Part shown: piece after piece, positions 1 through 7,926 of the stretch | How positions within the stretch are numbered: the stretch's first letter is position 1 | Layout: each line of letters starts with the position of its first letter | Origin: Ammoniphilus sp. YIM 78166 | Lineage (GTDB): Bacteria > Bacillota > Bacilli > Aneurinibacillales > RAOX-1 | DNA: 64,000 nucleotides | Direction of reading: 5' to 3' | NCBI RefSeq assembly: GCF_004522215.1 | Contig: NZ_SDLR01000004.1 | Span: 877,277 to 941,276, forward strand | The notes under the pieces: model-generated | The model's input: only the letters and a program-made list of their open reading frames with translations | Database searches by the model: none | Told to the model about the DNA's origin: nothing | Program-made: the position numbers and the translations under genes

Positions 1-1
1 G

Positions 2-364
2 ATTTGCACCAGCGGGCCGAGTGAGTTTCTTGCGGAGATTGCACTGAATCATGGGGACCGAATTCTTAAGAGGAACCGAGAAATCATCCAGGGAAACCAA
101 CAAATAGCGAACTCCTTTTTTCAGCGGTATCCGGGGATTTTCACCAATAACGTCCCACAGTCCGGACCTGTGGCGTTTCACCGAATCCATACGAATCAGC
201 CGATTGAGCAGTTTTGTGAAAAGCTGGTGGAGGAGACAGGCGTGCTACTGTTGCCAGCGACGGTGTATGACGTAGAAGAGCCTTACATTCGCATGGGGTA
301 TGGCAGGAAGAGTTTTGCAGAGTGTTTGGAAAGGTTTGAAGGATATGTAATCAATAGGTTCTAA
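2..364 (+). CDS. PLP-dependent aminotransferase, class I/II (C-terminal part)
   Basis: This reading frame is open from the window edge to the stop at 362-364 and encodes about 120 residues, so the start and the pyridoxal-binding lysine lie upstream of the window. The visible part resembles the C-terminal small domain of fold-type I aminotransferases: an ICTSGPSEFLA stretch, then a helix with repeated Arg and Asn (KRNREIIQGN), and a late GVLLLPATVYD segment that places the substrate-binding arginine near YIRMGYGR. Substrate cannot be deduced. A hairpin follows the stop codon. The family call is fairly safe; the specific reaction is unknown. Confidence 0.7.
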   Translation: MCTSGPSEFLAEIALNHGDRILKRNREIIQGNQQIANSFFQRYPGIFTNNVPQSGPVAFHRIHTNQPIEQFCEKLVEETGVLLLPATVYDVEEPYIRMGYGRKSFAECLERFEGYVINRF

Positions 365-391
365 ATAGCGAAGGATGTGACAAATTCAGAA

Positions 392-414
392 AGGGGCCTT
401 TGGGTAAAGGCCCT
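392..414. terminator. Hairpin between convergent genes
   Basis: GGGCCTTT (394-401) pairs with AAAGGCCC (406-413) around a four-base loop. It lies between the aminotransferase stop codon and the end of the leftward DUF3889 gene. The T-run is short, so it is only a probable shared terminator. Confidence 0.5.
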
Positions 415-422
415 ATTAGGAG

Positions 423-755
423 TTAAGCCATAATCTCAACAAGGTTGATTTTGACTAGCTTGTTTGTTTGAGGATTGAATACCACATAGGCTCTTACTAA
501 TTTCTTCTTTGAATTGTCGACTACTTTAAAATCAAAAGCATCTTGCGTTTCTGTACTGGAAAGAGTTTTTCTGCCTAGGTATTCGTAATCCGTTTCTTGG
601 CTTCCAGGATATTTTTTCATAACTTCTTCCATAGCAAGCTTGCCCCATTTTGCATAATCGGGCTCGGGTTGAGCATGAGACGCCGGGGTGAGAATCGACA
701 TCAACATGAAGCAGAGAATGAGCATGAAAGAGAAAACTTTTGATGGCTTTGTCAT
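423..755 (-). CDS. DUF3889 family secreted protein (YqzG/YhdC-like)
   Basis: A 110-residue protein with a Sec signal peptide: a short basic start (MTKPSK), a hydrophobic core to about residue 25 and an ASHA-Q cleavage site. The mature part starts PDYAKWGKLAMEEVMKKYP, the hallmark of the Bacillus YqzG/YhdC (DUF3889) family, a small alpha/beta domain exported from the cell. The start is an ATG at 755-753 behind AGGAGG. Function of the family is not known. It appears to be a single-gene unit. Confidence 0.75.
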   Translation of the reverse strand: MTKPSKVFSFMLILCFMLMSILTPASHAQPEPDYAKWGKLAMEEVMKKYPGSQETDYEYLGRKTLSSTETQDAFDFKVVDNSKKKLVRAYVVFNPQTNKLVKINLVEIMA

Positions 756-900
756 TTTTCTACCTCCTAGGGTTTAGTTATTTACGTCTTTATTTTTTGC
801 TAAAATAGAGAAATAAAACCAAAATTAGGTAATCATTCAATCAAACCTAAAGCTAGCCGATTCAGGCCCCGCAAAGGGACCCTAAGGCCAGATGCGCTGC

Positions 901-1581
901 TCATTCATACCTCATAGCAAAAAGAGGCTCATTCTCTTGCCATTCTGCGTAAAAAACATCCCGGTAATCAGAAATGTTTTGCATGGCTAGTTGGTTTTTC
1001 AACCATTCCTCATCCAGTCCTGCTTTCGCCAAATTGCGGTAATCGACCTCACCGTCCAGAATGAGGGGAAGAGGCAAGCAGACTGTTCTAAGAGGCAACT
1101 GAAAATCCCTCACTCGAGGATAATCATATTGGAACTTAGGAAGGACGCTAATTTTTCCGTTGGATTCCAGGATGGCGTATTCCACCTCCTGGACGGAAAA
1201 GTAGCCTTGTTGCCTAAGGAGCAGGAGCAGTTGGTTGAGATCGACTTTATTCTTCTTTAATTCATCAAATTTTAACTTCCCTTGCTGGATCACCAAACTG
1301 GGCTCACCCTCTAGGATCTTTCTTGTCTTTTTAAATTTCAGCGTGATATATTCGAGGAGGAAAATCATCGTGCCCCAGAGTATGGTTGCAAATAAGATTT
1401 CCGTGATTCTGACTTCATGATCATAAACCGCATTGCCGACCAGCTCTCCTAAAATCAAGGCAGAGATAAAATCAAATGGCCGCATCTGTGAAATTTGGGT
1501 TTTTCCAAGCATCTTGAGGACCAGAAACAGTAGCACCAAACCGAAGGACAACTCAAGGGCAATCATGCCGAAGTGTTTCAT
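901..1581 (-). CDS. DUF421 membrane protein, YetF family
   Basis: A 226-residue protein with three N-terminal membrane segments (about residues 5-25, 33-52 and 58-80) and a cytosolic domain of about 140 residues. The RPFDFISALILGELVGNA motif between the first two segments and the downstream VDLNQLLLLLRQQGYF stretch are typical of the YetF/DUF421 family found in many copies in spore formers. The role is poorly defined; links to stress and the spore membrane have been suggested for relatives. The start is fixed by TAGGAG seven bases upstream of ATG. It is divergent from the transporter at 1815. Confidence 0.85.
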   Translation of the reverse strand: MKHFGMIALELSFGLVLLFLVLKMLGKTQISQMRPFDFISALILGELVGNAVYDHEVRITEILFATILWGTMIFLLEYITLKFKKTRKILEGEPSLVIQQGKLKFDELKKNKVDLNQLLLLLRQQGYFSVQEVEYAILESNGKISVLPKFQYDYPRVRDFQLPLRTVCLPLPLILDGEVDYRNLAKAGLDEEWLKNQLAMQNISDYRDVFYAEWQENEPLFAMRYE

Positions 1582-1654
1582 AATGATACTCCTATCTTTT
1601 CGGGAAATTACCCCTCCATTCTTGCCGAATTTATGGATCGATAACCGCTAACCC

Positions 1655-1683
1655 TTGAACTCTTGCAAAAAACCTTTTATAAT
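1655..1683 (+). promoter_or_regulatory. Sigma-A promoter of the 1815-5340 operon
   Basis: TTGAAC (1655-1660), a 17-base spacer and a perfect TATAAT (1678-1683). Transcription should start near 1690 and produce a leader of about 125 bases before the transporter start codon. Confidence 0.8.
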
Positions 1684-1689
1684 CACAGT

Positions 1690-1790
1690 AACATCATATA
1701 GCCTTAACAAGGGTTTCTATCGGGAAGATTCAACGATTTTCTCATCTAGTAGATAAACTCAGTTCCATGCCATTGGACTGAGTTTTTTTG
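1690..1790 (+). promoter_or_regulatory. Structured leader RNA, copy 1 of a shared motif, with terminator
   Basis: P1 pairs GTTTCTA (1713-1719) with TAG (1750-1752) and AAAC (1755-1758), leaving a two-base bulge. P2 pairs GGGAAGAT (1722-1729) with ATTTTCTC (1736-1743) around a six-base loop. An intrinsic terminator follows immediately: CTCAG-TTCCA (1758-1767) pairs with TGGACTGAG (1774-1782), then seven T (1783-1789). The terminator ends 25 bases before the GTG start of the transporter, so it must be read through for expression. The same arrangement occurs before 5568 and 10769. A regulatory RNA is inferred; the ligand is unknown. P1 extension into the terminator arm is weaker here than in the other two copies (only AAC 1706-1708 with GTT 1762-1764). 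Confidence 0.65.
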
Positions 1791-1814
1791 CTTTTACAGG
1801 AGGGGGCATGGGTT

Positions 1815-3236
1815 GTGAGTGTACAATCTTCTGTTCCGGTGGAAAAGGCAACGCCTGCTTCTACTGCGAATGCGGAAAAATGGCAAGGGAGGATCATTAG
1901 TTTACTAGCCATCAGCTATTTACTGCTGCAAATTTATCCAGGACAAGAGATGGAGGCTGTGGTCAGCGTAATCATTCTTGGCGTCATCGTCTGGGTCATG
2001 CCAAGAATTCGGGGATCCACGTTGACGATCAGCACGGTACTGCTTCTGCTTGCTGTGGGTTTAATGGTTTATTACGAAGCCTCGGTACAGGAATGGCTTC
2101 AAGCAGCGCGGGTCAATCTTACGCTGATCGCCTTGTTTTTGTTTGTCCCTCTTCTGGGAATTCCCGTTCGGACGGGAGGATATGTGGAGGCATTGAAAAT
2201 AGTACTGGCTCGGAGCATGAATGAACCACGATTTTTCTACATCGGTTCCAAGTTGTTGACCCATATGCTTGGGGTAGTTTTGAATATTGGTGCGGTTTCC
2301 ATTGTTTATCAACTGACGAAAGCATCCAATATTACCTCGTCTCGCCTGATTGCCAATGCTCTCAATCGGGGATTTGTCACAAGCATCTATTGGTCTCCGT
2401 ATTTTTCGGCCATGGCCCTCATCTTAAGCCAATTGCACATCACCTGGTCATCTATTGTTCTCTATTCACTGGGCTTGGTGTTCATAAGTACGGTAGTCAG
2501 TATTGGGTTAGATCATTCCGTGATTCGTTCGAATGAGCAGGAGCAGAAGCATAGAGAAGGAATAAGGGAAACAACCGACCCTATCCATCTCCAGAAAGCC
2601 AAACGTAAAGTCATCGAGTTGTTTATCCTTCTAACTCTCATTATGGGTCTTGTTCTGTTTGTGGAGAGGATGACTTCCTATTCTATGGTTCTCATCATTT
2701 GTTTAGTGTCCTTGATTTTTCCGTTGCTGTGGTGTGGGTTTTCCGGTAAAGCGGCTCCTTTGATAGAACAGTTACAACAGCATCTGGATGTAGGCATCCC
2801 TCGCATGAAAAAGGAAATTGTGTTGTTTTTAATTGCTGGCTTTTTCAGTGGTGCTATCGTACAGGCTGAACTAAGTGGGTACTTGATTGAGGCCATGAAT
2901 GCGGTGTTTGGGTCTTTCACGATGGGCATTGCTTTTTTCTTTTCGCTCCTGATTGTTCTGACCGCTGTTGTTGGCCTTCATCCTATTGTCGTTGTGACCA
3001 TTCTGGCTACAAGCATTGACCCCAGATTGATTGGACTCAGTCCCGAATATTTTGCGGTCCTGCTTCTGGCCAGCTGGGGAATATCCAACACGGTTTCTCC
3101 TGCTACGGCCGTCAACAACTTATTGTCTCATCTATTAAAAGAGAATGTGCTGGATGTATCCATCCGCTGGAATCTGAAATACGCACTAATAATGCTGATG
3201 TTCATTCCGTTTTATCTTTGGGCGCTCAACATATAA
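1815..3236 (+). CDS. Ion-transporter (IT) superfamily-like membrane permease
   Basis: A polytopic membrane protein of about 473 residues with roughly 11-12 hydrophobic segments and a central hydrophilic loop (about residues 225-262). A late SNTVSPATAVNN segment (about residue 423) resembles the SNT motifs with which DASS/IT-type carriers bind sodium and carboxylate; this supports, but does not prove, an organic anion importer. I place the start at GTG 1815 because AGGAGGGGG lies eight bases upstream; the earlier in-frame TTG at 1788 sits inside the terminator T-run. It heads an operon with a 2-hydroxyacid dehydrogenase and an M20 hydrolase. The precise family is uncertain. Confidence 0.6.
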   Translation: MSVQSSVPVEKATPASTANAEKWQGRIISLLAISYLLLQIYPGQEMEAVVSVIILGVIVWVMPRIRGSTLTISTVLLLLAVGLMVYYEASVQEWLQAARVNLTLIALFLFVPLLGIPVRTGGYVEALKIVLARSMNEPRFFYIGSKLLTHMLGVVLNIGAVSIVYQLTKASNITSSRLIANALNRGFVTSIYWSPYFSAMALILSQLHITWSSIVLYSLGLVFISTVVSIGLDHSVIRSNEQEQKHREGIRETTDPIHLQKAKRKVIELFILLTLIMGLVLFVERMTSYSMVLIICLVSLIFPLLWCGFSGKAAPLIEQLQQHLDVGIPRMKKEIVLFLIAGFFSGAIVQAELSGYLIEAMNAVFGSFTMGIAFFFSLLIVLTAVVGLHPIVVVTILATSIDPRLIGLSPEYFAVLLLASWGISNTVSPATAVNNLLSHLLKENVLDVSIRWNLKYALIMLMFIPFYLWALNI

Positions 3237-3250
3237 AAGGAGGAATAACC

Positions 3251-4195
3251 ATGTTCAAAGTTGTATCTACATCCCCCACTTTTGGCAAATATTCGTTAGA
3301 TCCGGTACGTCTGCTGGAATCAGAGGGCTGCGAGGTCGTCATTCTTCCCGCAGAAATCAGCCATGACGAAGAACGGCTGGCGAAAGCGCTGGAGAATGTC
3401 GATGGACTGATTGTCGGGGTAGAAAAAATCACCCGCAACGTCTTGCGCAATGTCCCAAAATTGAAGGTGATTGCCAAGCATGGAGCTGGCGTAGACAATA
3501 TCGATCTCCAAGCTGCAGCGGAAAAAGATCTTCCGGTTGCTTTTGCTCCGGGAGCAAATCGTCATGCTGTGGCTGATCTGGCTGTAGGCCTTATGCTGTC
3601 CTTAGCGCGGGAAATTCCTCGGTCTTTCACCCAAGTTCGAGAAGGGGAATGGCCTCGCGTAATTGGTTTTGAGTTGTTTGGTAAGACGCTGGGGGTGATT
3701 GGCACCGGTAAAATTGGGAAAGAAGTCATCCGCCGGGCTCAGGGCTTCCAGATGAAGGTATTGGCGTATGATCTGTATCCTGACAAGGAATTAAGCGAAG
3801 TCCAGTATGTTCCACTTGATCAACTATACCAGGAGTCGGACTTTATTACAGTCCATACCGACTTAAATGAGCAATCTAAAGCGATGATTGCCGCTCCGCA
3901 GCTTGAAGCTATGAAATCAACAGCCTTTATTGTGAACACGGCACGAGGGGGCATCATTGATGAGCAGGACTTATTCGTTGCACTAAAAGAAGGTAAGATC
4001 GGCGGGGCTGCCCTAGATGTGTTTTCCATAGAGCCTGCCGGACAGTCACCGCTGCTGGAGTTGCCCAATTTTATCGCGACCCCGCATATGGCCGGATATA
4101 CCTATGAAGCGCTGCGTGAAGTGGGGATGATTACCGCTCGCAATGTCTTGAACGCCATCCAAGGCAGACGTCCGGAACATGTTTACGAAGGATAG
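3251..4195 (+). CDS. D-2-hydroxyacid dehydrogenase, phosphoglycerate dehydrogenase-like
   Basis: A 314-residue NAD-dependent enzyme that interconverts 2-oxoacids and D-2-hydroxyacids. The Rossmann fingerprint GTGKIG is at about residues 152-157. The catalytic Arg lies in NTARGGIIDE (about 231), the Glu in DVFSIEPAG (about 260) and the His in TPHMAGYT (about 278), so the triad is complete. The start is ATG 3251 behind AGGAGG; this GGAGG lies just after the transporter stop codon at 3236, which suggests coupled translation. Length and motifs fit the family, but there is no ACT domain, so a catabolic 2-hydroxyacid is more likely than serine synthesis. Confidence 0.85.
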   Translation: MFKVVSTSPTFGKYSLDPVRLLESEGCEVVILPAEISHDEERLAKALENVDGLIVGVEKITRNVLRNVPKLKVIAKHGAGVDNIDLQAAAEKDLPVAFAPGANRHAVADLAVGLMLSLAREIPRSFTQVREGEWPRVIGFELFGKTLGVIGTGKIGKEVIRRAQGFQMKVLAYDLYPDKELSEVQYVPLDQLYQESDFITVHTDLNEQSKAMIAAPQLEAMKSTAFIVNTARGGIIDEQDLFVALKEGKIGGAALDVFSIEPAGQSPLLELPNFIATPHMAGYTYEALREVGMITARNVLNAIQGRRPEHVYEG

Positions 4196-4209
4196 GAGGT
4201 ATACCGACC

Positions 4210-5340
4210 ATGCTAAACTCAATCAAACAGCGATTGATTGAACAGGAGGTCCTTTCGATCGAGCTGCTTCAAAAATTCACCGAGATCGAATCGTTCTCCT
4301 ATGATAAGGAAGGAATCGATCGGTTGAGTGCGGAGTTAATCCAAACTTTTTCACATTTTCCTCTTCTAGTCGATATCTTTAAGGAGGAAACCTACGGGAA
4401 CCATGTGCGCTTCACATGGGGAAAGGGGAATCGCCAAATCACTGTATTAAGCCATTTGGATACGGTTTATCCGCGAGGGACACTGTCCAGTATGCCTTTT
4501 AAGGTGGAAGGAGAGCGGATATTCGGTCCAGGAGTCTACGATATGAAGTTCAGTTATGTCATGATGTATTATTTGTTCTCGTTGCTTGAGGAGCGAGGTC
4601 TTTCAGAGAAATTCCGCCTCGTATGGCTGTGCACCTCGGATGAGGAAATCGGAAGCCCTACAGGTCGGCATATCGTGATGGAGGAGGCAGGAAAAAGCGA
4701 GGTGGTCCTCGTGTTGGAGCCTAGTGCGGAAGGCGGGGCATTGAAAACGGCCCGCAAAGGTGGCGGGAAATTTTGCTTAGAGGTGTTCGGCTGTTCTGCC
4801 CATGCTGGCATCAATCCGCAGGATGGGGCGAATGCCATTGAAGAATTAGCTTATCAGATTGTACAGATCAACAGATGGGCGGATGAAAGCCTGGGGACGA
4901 CCATCAATACAGGGGAGATCAAAGGGGGAACGCTGTTCAATGTTGTACCGGATTATGCCATGGCAGAGATCGATGTGCGGGTGTTGTACCCTTCGGAAGC
5001 CAAACGTCTGGAACAGGCCTTTCATAGCTTGCAAGCCCGTAATCCTCGAACGCGGCTAAAGGTGGAAGGATCCATTTATCGCCCTCCGATGGTTCGCACG
5101 GAGCAGACGAGGAAGTTGTTTGATCTTGCCCAACAACAGGCATCCAGGCTTGGCATTCGCTTATCCGAAGTGACGACGGGAGGAGGCAGCGATGGCAATT
5201 TTGCTGCGGTTACGGGTGTACCGGTTTTAGATGGATTAGGTGTGGTGGGAGGATATGCCCATTCTCCGAAAGAATTTCTTTGGAAGGATTCCATTCCTGA
5301 AAGAACGGCACTTCTATATGGTTTGATCAATAGTTTGTAG
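4210..5340 (+). CDS. M20 family metallohydrolase, carboxypeptidase G2-like
   Basis: A 376-residue member of the zinc-dependent M20 amidohydrolases that release an amino acid from N-acyl or peptide substrates. The motifs are in order: SHLDTVYP (first zinc His, about residue 82), GVYDMKF (bridging Asp, about 111), TSDEEIGS (catalytic Glu and zinc Glu, about 144-146) and the C-terminal YAHSPKEF (zinc His, about 351). The dimerisation domain lies between about residues 185 and 290. It is third in the operon, 14 bases after the dehydrogenase, and has a GAGG ribosome-binding site. The substrate is probably an acylated or amide-linked acid brought in by the first gene (inference). Confidence 0.85.
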   Translation: MLNSIKQRLIEQEVLSIELLQKFTEIESFSYDKEGIDRLSAELIQTFSHFPLLVDIFKEETYGNHVRFTWGKGNRQITVLSHLDTVYPRGTLSSMPFKVEGERIFGPGVYDMKFSYVMMYYLFSLLEERGLSEKFRLVWLCTSDEEIGSPTGRHIVMEEAGKSEVVLVLEPSAEGGALKTARKGGGKFCLEVFGCSAHAGINPQDGANAIEELAYQIVQINRWADESLGTTINTGEIKGGTLFNVVPDYAMAEIDVRVLYPSEAKRLEQAFHSLQARNPRTRLKVEGSIYRPPMVRTEQTRKLFDLAQQQASRLGIRLSEVTTGGGSDGNFAAVTGVPVLDGLGVVGGYAHSPKEFLWKDSIPERTALLYGLINSL

Positions 5341-5359
5341 TATTAACAATATAATCATG

Positions 5360-5389
5360 TTGACAACATTTTTTATGATGTGGTAAAAT
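5360..5389 (+). promoter_or_regulatory. Sigma-A promoter of the FAH-TTT operon
   Basis: TTGACA (5360-5365), an 18-base spacer and TAAAAT (5384-5389). Expected start of transcription near 5396, giving a leader of about 170 bases. Confidence 0.75.
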
Positions 5390-5395
5390 TCAAAT

Positions 5396-5526
5396 AGTTA
5401 ACAAATATCTAGTATTGCTGAATATCTATTGGGGAATTACCGCAAATAATTTCTCGATTCGTAGGTATAACTCAGCGACAACAGTGCCTGATTTTTAGGG
5501 TGTTGTTTGTCAATGGGTTATTTTTG
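5396..5526 (+). promoter_or_regulatory. Structured leader RNA, copy 2 of a shared motif, with terminator
   Basis: P1 pairs ATATCTA (5422-5428) with TAGGTAT (5462-5468). P2 pairs GGGGAATTA (5431-5439) with TAATTTCTC (5447-5455) around a seven-base loop. P1 can extend downward: TTGCTGA (5415-5421) pairs with TCAGCGA (5472-5478). That second strand is also the 5' arm of the terminator, where AACTCA (5469-5474) pairs with TGGGTT (5514-5519), GACAA (5477-5481) with TTGTC (5507-5511) and CCT (5487-5489) with AGG (5497-5499), followed by ATTTTT. The extended P1 and the terminator cannot form together. The terminator ends about 42 bases before the FAH gene. This is the clearest copy of the proposed switch. 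Confidence 0.7.
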
Positions 5527-5567
5527 TTGTACTTTATTCTATTACATTTAGGAGAGAGGAAAAAAAG

Positions 5568-6332
5568 ATGAAATTTGCAAGATTTCTAGAAAACGGTGTC
5601 ATTTCTTATGGAGTAGTTGAAGGGGAAGAAATTATCAAGATTAATGGTTCGATCTTCGAAGCATATCAGCTTACTGATCAACGAATTTCTTTGAATCAAG
5701 TGGAGCTGCTTGCCCCGGTGATTCCAGGTAAATTGGTAGCAATTGGTTTGAATTACAAGAAGCATGCGGAGGAAATGGGTAAGTCGCTTCCGGAAGAACC
5801 GATGATGTTTTTAGTATCGCCGACCGCTGTAGTGGGTCCCAAAGAGACAATTCAATTGGTTAACCCGGAGCACCGTAATGACCATGAAGCAGAATTGGCG
5901 ATTGTTATCGGGAAGCGGGCGTCCGAAGTGGCCATTGATGAAGCACTTGAATATGTATTCGGTTACACCATTTGTAATGATGTGTCGGACCGCGTGTTGC
6001 AAAAGAGAGACGGACAGTTTACTCGCGCAAAGTCCTTTAGCACCTACAAGCCGCTTGGCCCGGTTATTGCAACCGACATCGATCCCGATCGCTCTCCGAT
6101 TCAACTTCGCGTTAACGGTGAGGTCAGACAGGATTCTAATACCAATGATATGATCTTCTCCGCTTCTGAAATCGTATCCATCGTTTCTCAAGTCATGACG
6201 TTAGAGCCGGGCGATGTGATTATCACAGGAACTCCATCCGGCGTGTCGCCTTTGCTTGAGGGGGATGTGGTTGAAGTGGAAATTGACGGAATCGGTGTAT
6301 TATCCAACAAAGTAACGAACAAAACCATCTAA
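5568..6332 (+). CDS. Fumarylacetoacetate hydrolase (FAH) family protein
   Basis: A 254-residue protein of the size usual for single-domain FAH-family hydrolases, isomerases and decarboxylases acting on acylpyruvates and 2-oxo-dienoates. The metal-binding signature is present: HEAELAIVIG (two Glu, about residues 107-109), then NDVSDR (Asp, about 138), and the C-terminal GTPSGVSPLLEGDVV motif closing the active site. The start is ATG 5568 behind AGGAGAG. It is the first gene of an operon that continues with a tripartite tricarboxylate transporter and an SDR, so the substrate is likely an imported di- or tricarboxylate or a product of one (inference). Confidence 0.85.
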   Translation: MKFARFLENGVISYGVVEGEEIIKINGSIFEAYQLTDQRISLNQVELLAPVIPGKLVAIGLNYKKHAEEMGKSLPEEPMMFLVSPTAVVGPKETIQLVNPEHRNDHEAELAIVIGKRASEVAIDEALEYVFGYTICNDVSDRVLQKRDGQFTRAKSFSTYKPLGPVIATDIDPDRSPIQLRVNGEVRQDSNTNDMIFSASEIVSIVSQVMTLEPGDVIITGTPSGVSPLLEGDVVEVEIDGIGVLSNKVTNKTI

Positions 6333-6355
6333 TAAAACATAAAGGGGGATTCTGT

Positions 6356-7378
6356 ATGAAAAAATGGAAATTCTTATCGACCTTAGCGGTGGTCGGAGCG
6401 CTTGCTTTTAATCTAGTGGGCTGTTCAAGCAGTAGTCAGGAAACACAGGCTACCAATGCACCCGCCGAACAAGCGCCAAAAGCGGATTTCCCGACCAAGC
6501 CGATTCAAATGATTGTTCCTTTTGCACCAGGAGGGACGACAGACATCGCGGCCAGATCACTGTCTTCTGTTGTTCATAATTACCTCCCGAATGGGCAATC
6601 TGTAGCGATTGTCAATAAGGATGGCGGCGGGGGAACCATAGGCATGACGGAAGTGGCGAAGGCGAAAGCCGATGGGTATACGATCGGGATGGCTACATCC
6701 GGCCCGATCACCATTAAGCCACACGGCGGACAAATTGCGTATGATGCGCCAGACTTCAAGCCCGTCATGCAGGTTGTCGCTACGCCAAACGTCCTTGTAG
6801 TAAAAGCGGATGCGCCTTGGCAGACCTTTGAAGAGTGGTTGGAATATGTGAAAGGGAATCCGGAAGTCTTTACTTATTCTACAAGCGGCGCAGGGTTAAC
6901 GCAGCATATTACGATGGAGAACTTCACTGTTAAAACAGGCGCAAAGCTTAAGCATGTACCGTTCCAAGGCGGTTCGCCAGCGCTGACGGCGTTGCTTGGA
7001 GATAACGTGAAAGGGGCAGTGGTTCAAACCACAGAAGCCCTTCCGCATATTCAAGAAGGAACGGTTCGCCCGTTATTCATTGCAGGGACGTTTAAGCCCG
7101 AAGAGCTGAAGGATGTACCTTTGTTGTCTGAGAAAGGAATCGATGTAAAAGGAGATGTTTGGACAGGTATTGTCGTTCCGAAAGATGTACCGGATGAAGT
7201 CATCGCCATCCTTCATGAGGCTTTCAAGCAGGCGCTAGAAGACCCAGCGGTTGTTGATCAATTTAAGAAGATCGGGGCTGCGGGAGTGTATAAGAGCCCT
7301 TCCGAATTCCAAGCGCAGATTGATGAAGATTACAAGATTAACGGGGATGTATTAGAGGCTATCGGATTAAAGAAGTAA
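6356..7378 (+). CDS. tctC: TctC-type substrate-binding lipoprotein of a tripartite tricarboxylate transporter
   Basis: A 340-residue extracytoplasmic binding protein of the Bug/TctC family. The lipobox LVGC places the lipid-modified cysteine at residue 23, as expected for a Gram-positive cell. The mature protein shows the family start FPTKPIQMIVPFAPGGTTD and a GGGGTIGM carboxylate-binding loop. It captures a carboxylated ligand and delivers it to TctB/TctA encoded downstream. A hairpin separates it from tctB, probably to keep binding-protein transcript in excess. Ligand identity cannot be read from the sequence. Confidence 0.9.
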   Translation: MKKWKFLSTLAVVGALAFNLVGCSSSSQETQATNAPAEQAPKADFPTKPIQMIVPFAPGGTTDIAARSLSSVVHNYLPNGQSVAIVNKDGGGGTIGMTEVAKAKADGYTIGMATSGPITIKPHGGQIAYDAPDFKPVMQVVATPNVLVVKADAPWQTFEEWLEYVKGNPEVFTYSTSGAGLTQHITMENFTVKTGAKLKHVPFQGGSPALTALLGDNVKGAVVQTTEALPHIQEGTVRPLFIAGTFKPEELKDVPLLSEKGIDVKGDVWTGIVVPKDVPDEVIAILHEAFKQALEDPAVVDQFKKIGAAGVYKSPSEFQAQIDEDYKINGDVLEAIGLKK

Positions 7379-7385
7379 TGGAATG

Positions 7386-7410
7386 GAGGGAAGGTGTATG
7401 CCTTTCCCTC
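7386..7410 (+). terminator. Intercistronic hairpin after tctC
   Basis: GAGGGAA-GG (7386-7394) pairs with CC-TTTCCCTC (7401-7410) with one bulged base. There is no T-run, so it more likely stabilises or attenuates the operon mRNA than ends it. Confidence 0.45.
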
Positions 7411-7436
7411 ATTTATTGGAAAAAGGGGAGGAATCT

Positions 7437-7904
7437 ATGAGGGCGAATCTACCCAATATCATCATGATTTTACTTGGTTTGCTGGTTATTTTGGTCATAC
7501 CCTACCAAATTAGCGAAACGTCCGGAGGGGCCGTTCTGGGGCCTAGGTTTTTTCCCTATTTATTGGGTATAGGCATTATCTTGTTTAGTGTGATCTCGAT
7601 GTTTTCAACGGAAAAAGAGCCATCTGCTATTCCTAAGGAAGAACAGGAAAGCACAGGAGAAACTGAAGGCAAGAAAGACTATCTTCGAACAGGTCTTCTA
7701 TTTGGTTGCATACTATTTTGGATTCTGATCGTTCCCATCGCTGGATTTATTATTACCACCACGCTCGTGACGATGGCTGCGATGATCCTGATCGGCTGCC
7801 GAAATAAATTAACGCTAGGATGGGTACCCTTAGCCTTTTCTTTAGTGGTATATTATGTATTTGCCATTCTGCTTCATATTGCTCTTCCTGAGATATTGAT
7901 TTAA
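7437..7904 (+). CDS. tctB: TctB small membrane subunit of the tripartite tricarboxylate transporter
   Basis: A 155-residue membrane protein with four hydrophobic segments and a hydrophilic loop (about residues 60-82), matching the DUF1468/TctB family. The early GGAVLGPRFFPYLLG stretch is characteristic. I use ATG 7437, preceded by GGGGAGG; an upstream in-frame start would run through the tctC-tctB hairpin. TctB partners with the large TctA channel and the TctC binding protein for sodium-coupled carboxylate import. Confidence 0.88.
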   Translation: MRANLPNIIMILLGLLVILVIPYQISETSGGAVLGPRFFPYLLGIGIILFSVISMFSTEKEPSAIPKEEQESTGETEGKKDYLRTGLLFGCILFWILIVPIAGFIITTTLVTMAAMILIGCRNKLTLGWVPLAFSLVVYYVFAILLHIALPEILI

Positions 7905-7926
7905 TTAAAGGGGGAAAGGAGGATCT

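Noticed and set aside
1678..1730. Similarity of TATAATC...GTTTCTATC in leader copy 1 to purine riboswitch core bases
   Set aside because: TATAAT here is the -10 box of a well-spaced promoter, the L2/L3 kissing-loop bases and P2 are absent, and copies 2 and 3 of the motif do not share the resemblance.
5400..5420. A 15-of-21 match to the GntR operator motif in leader copy 2
   Set aside because: The match overlaps the P1 extension strand of the RNA motif and the region is AT-rich, so the similarity is better explained by chance or RNA constraint.
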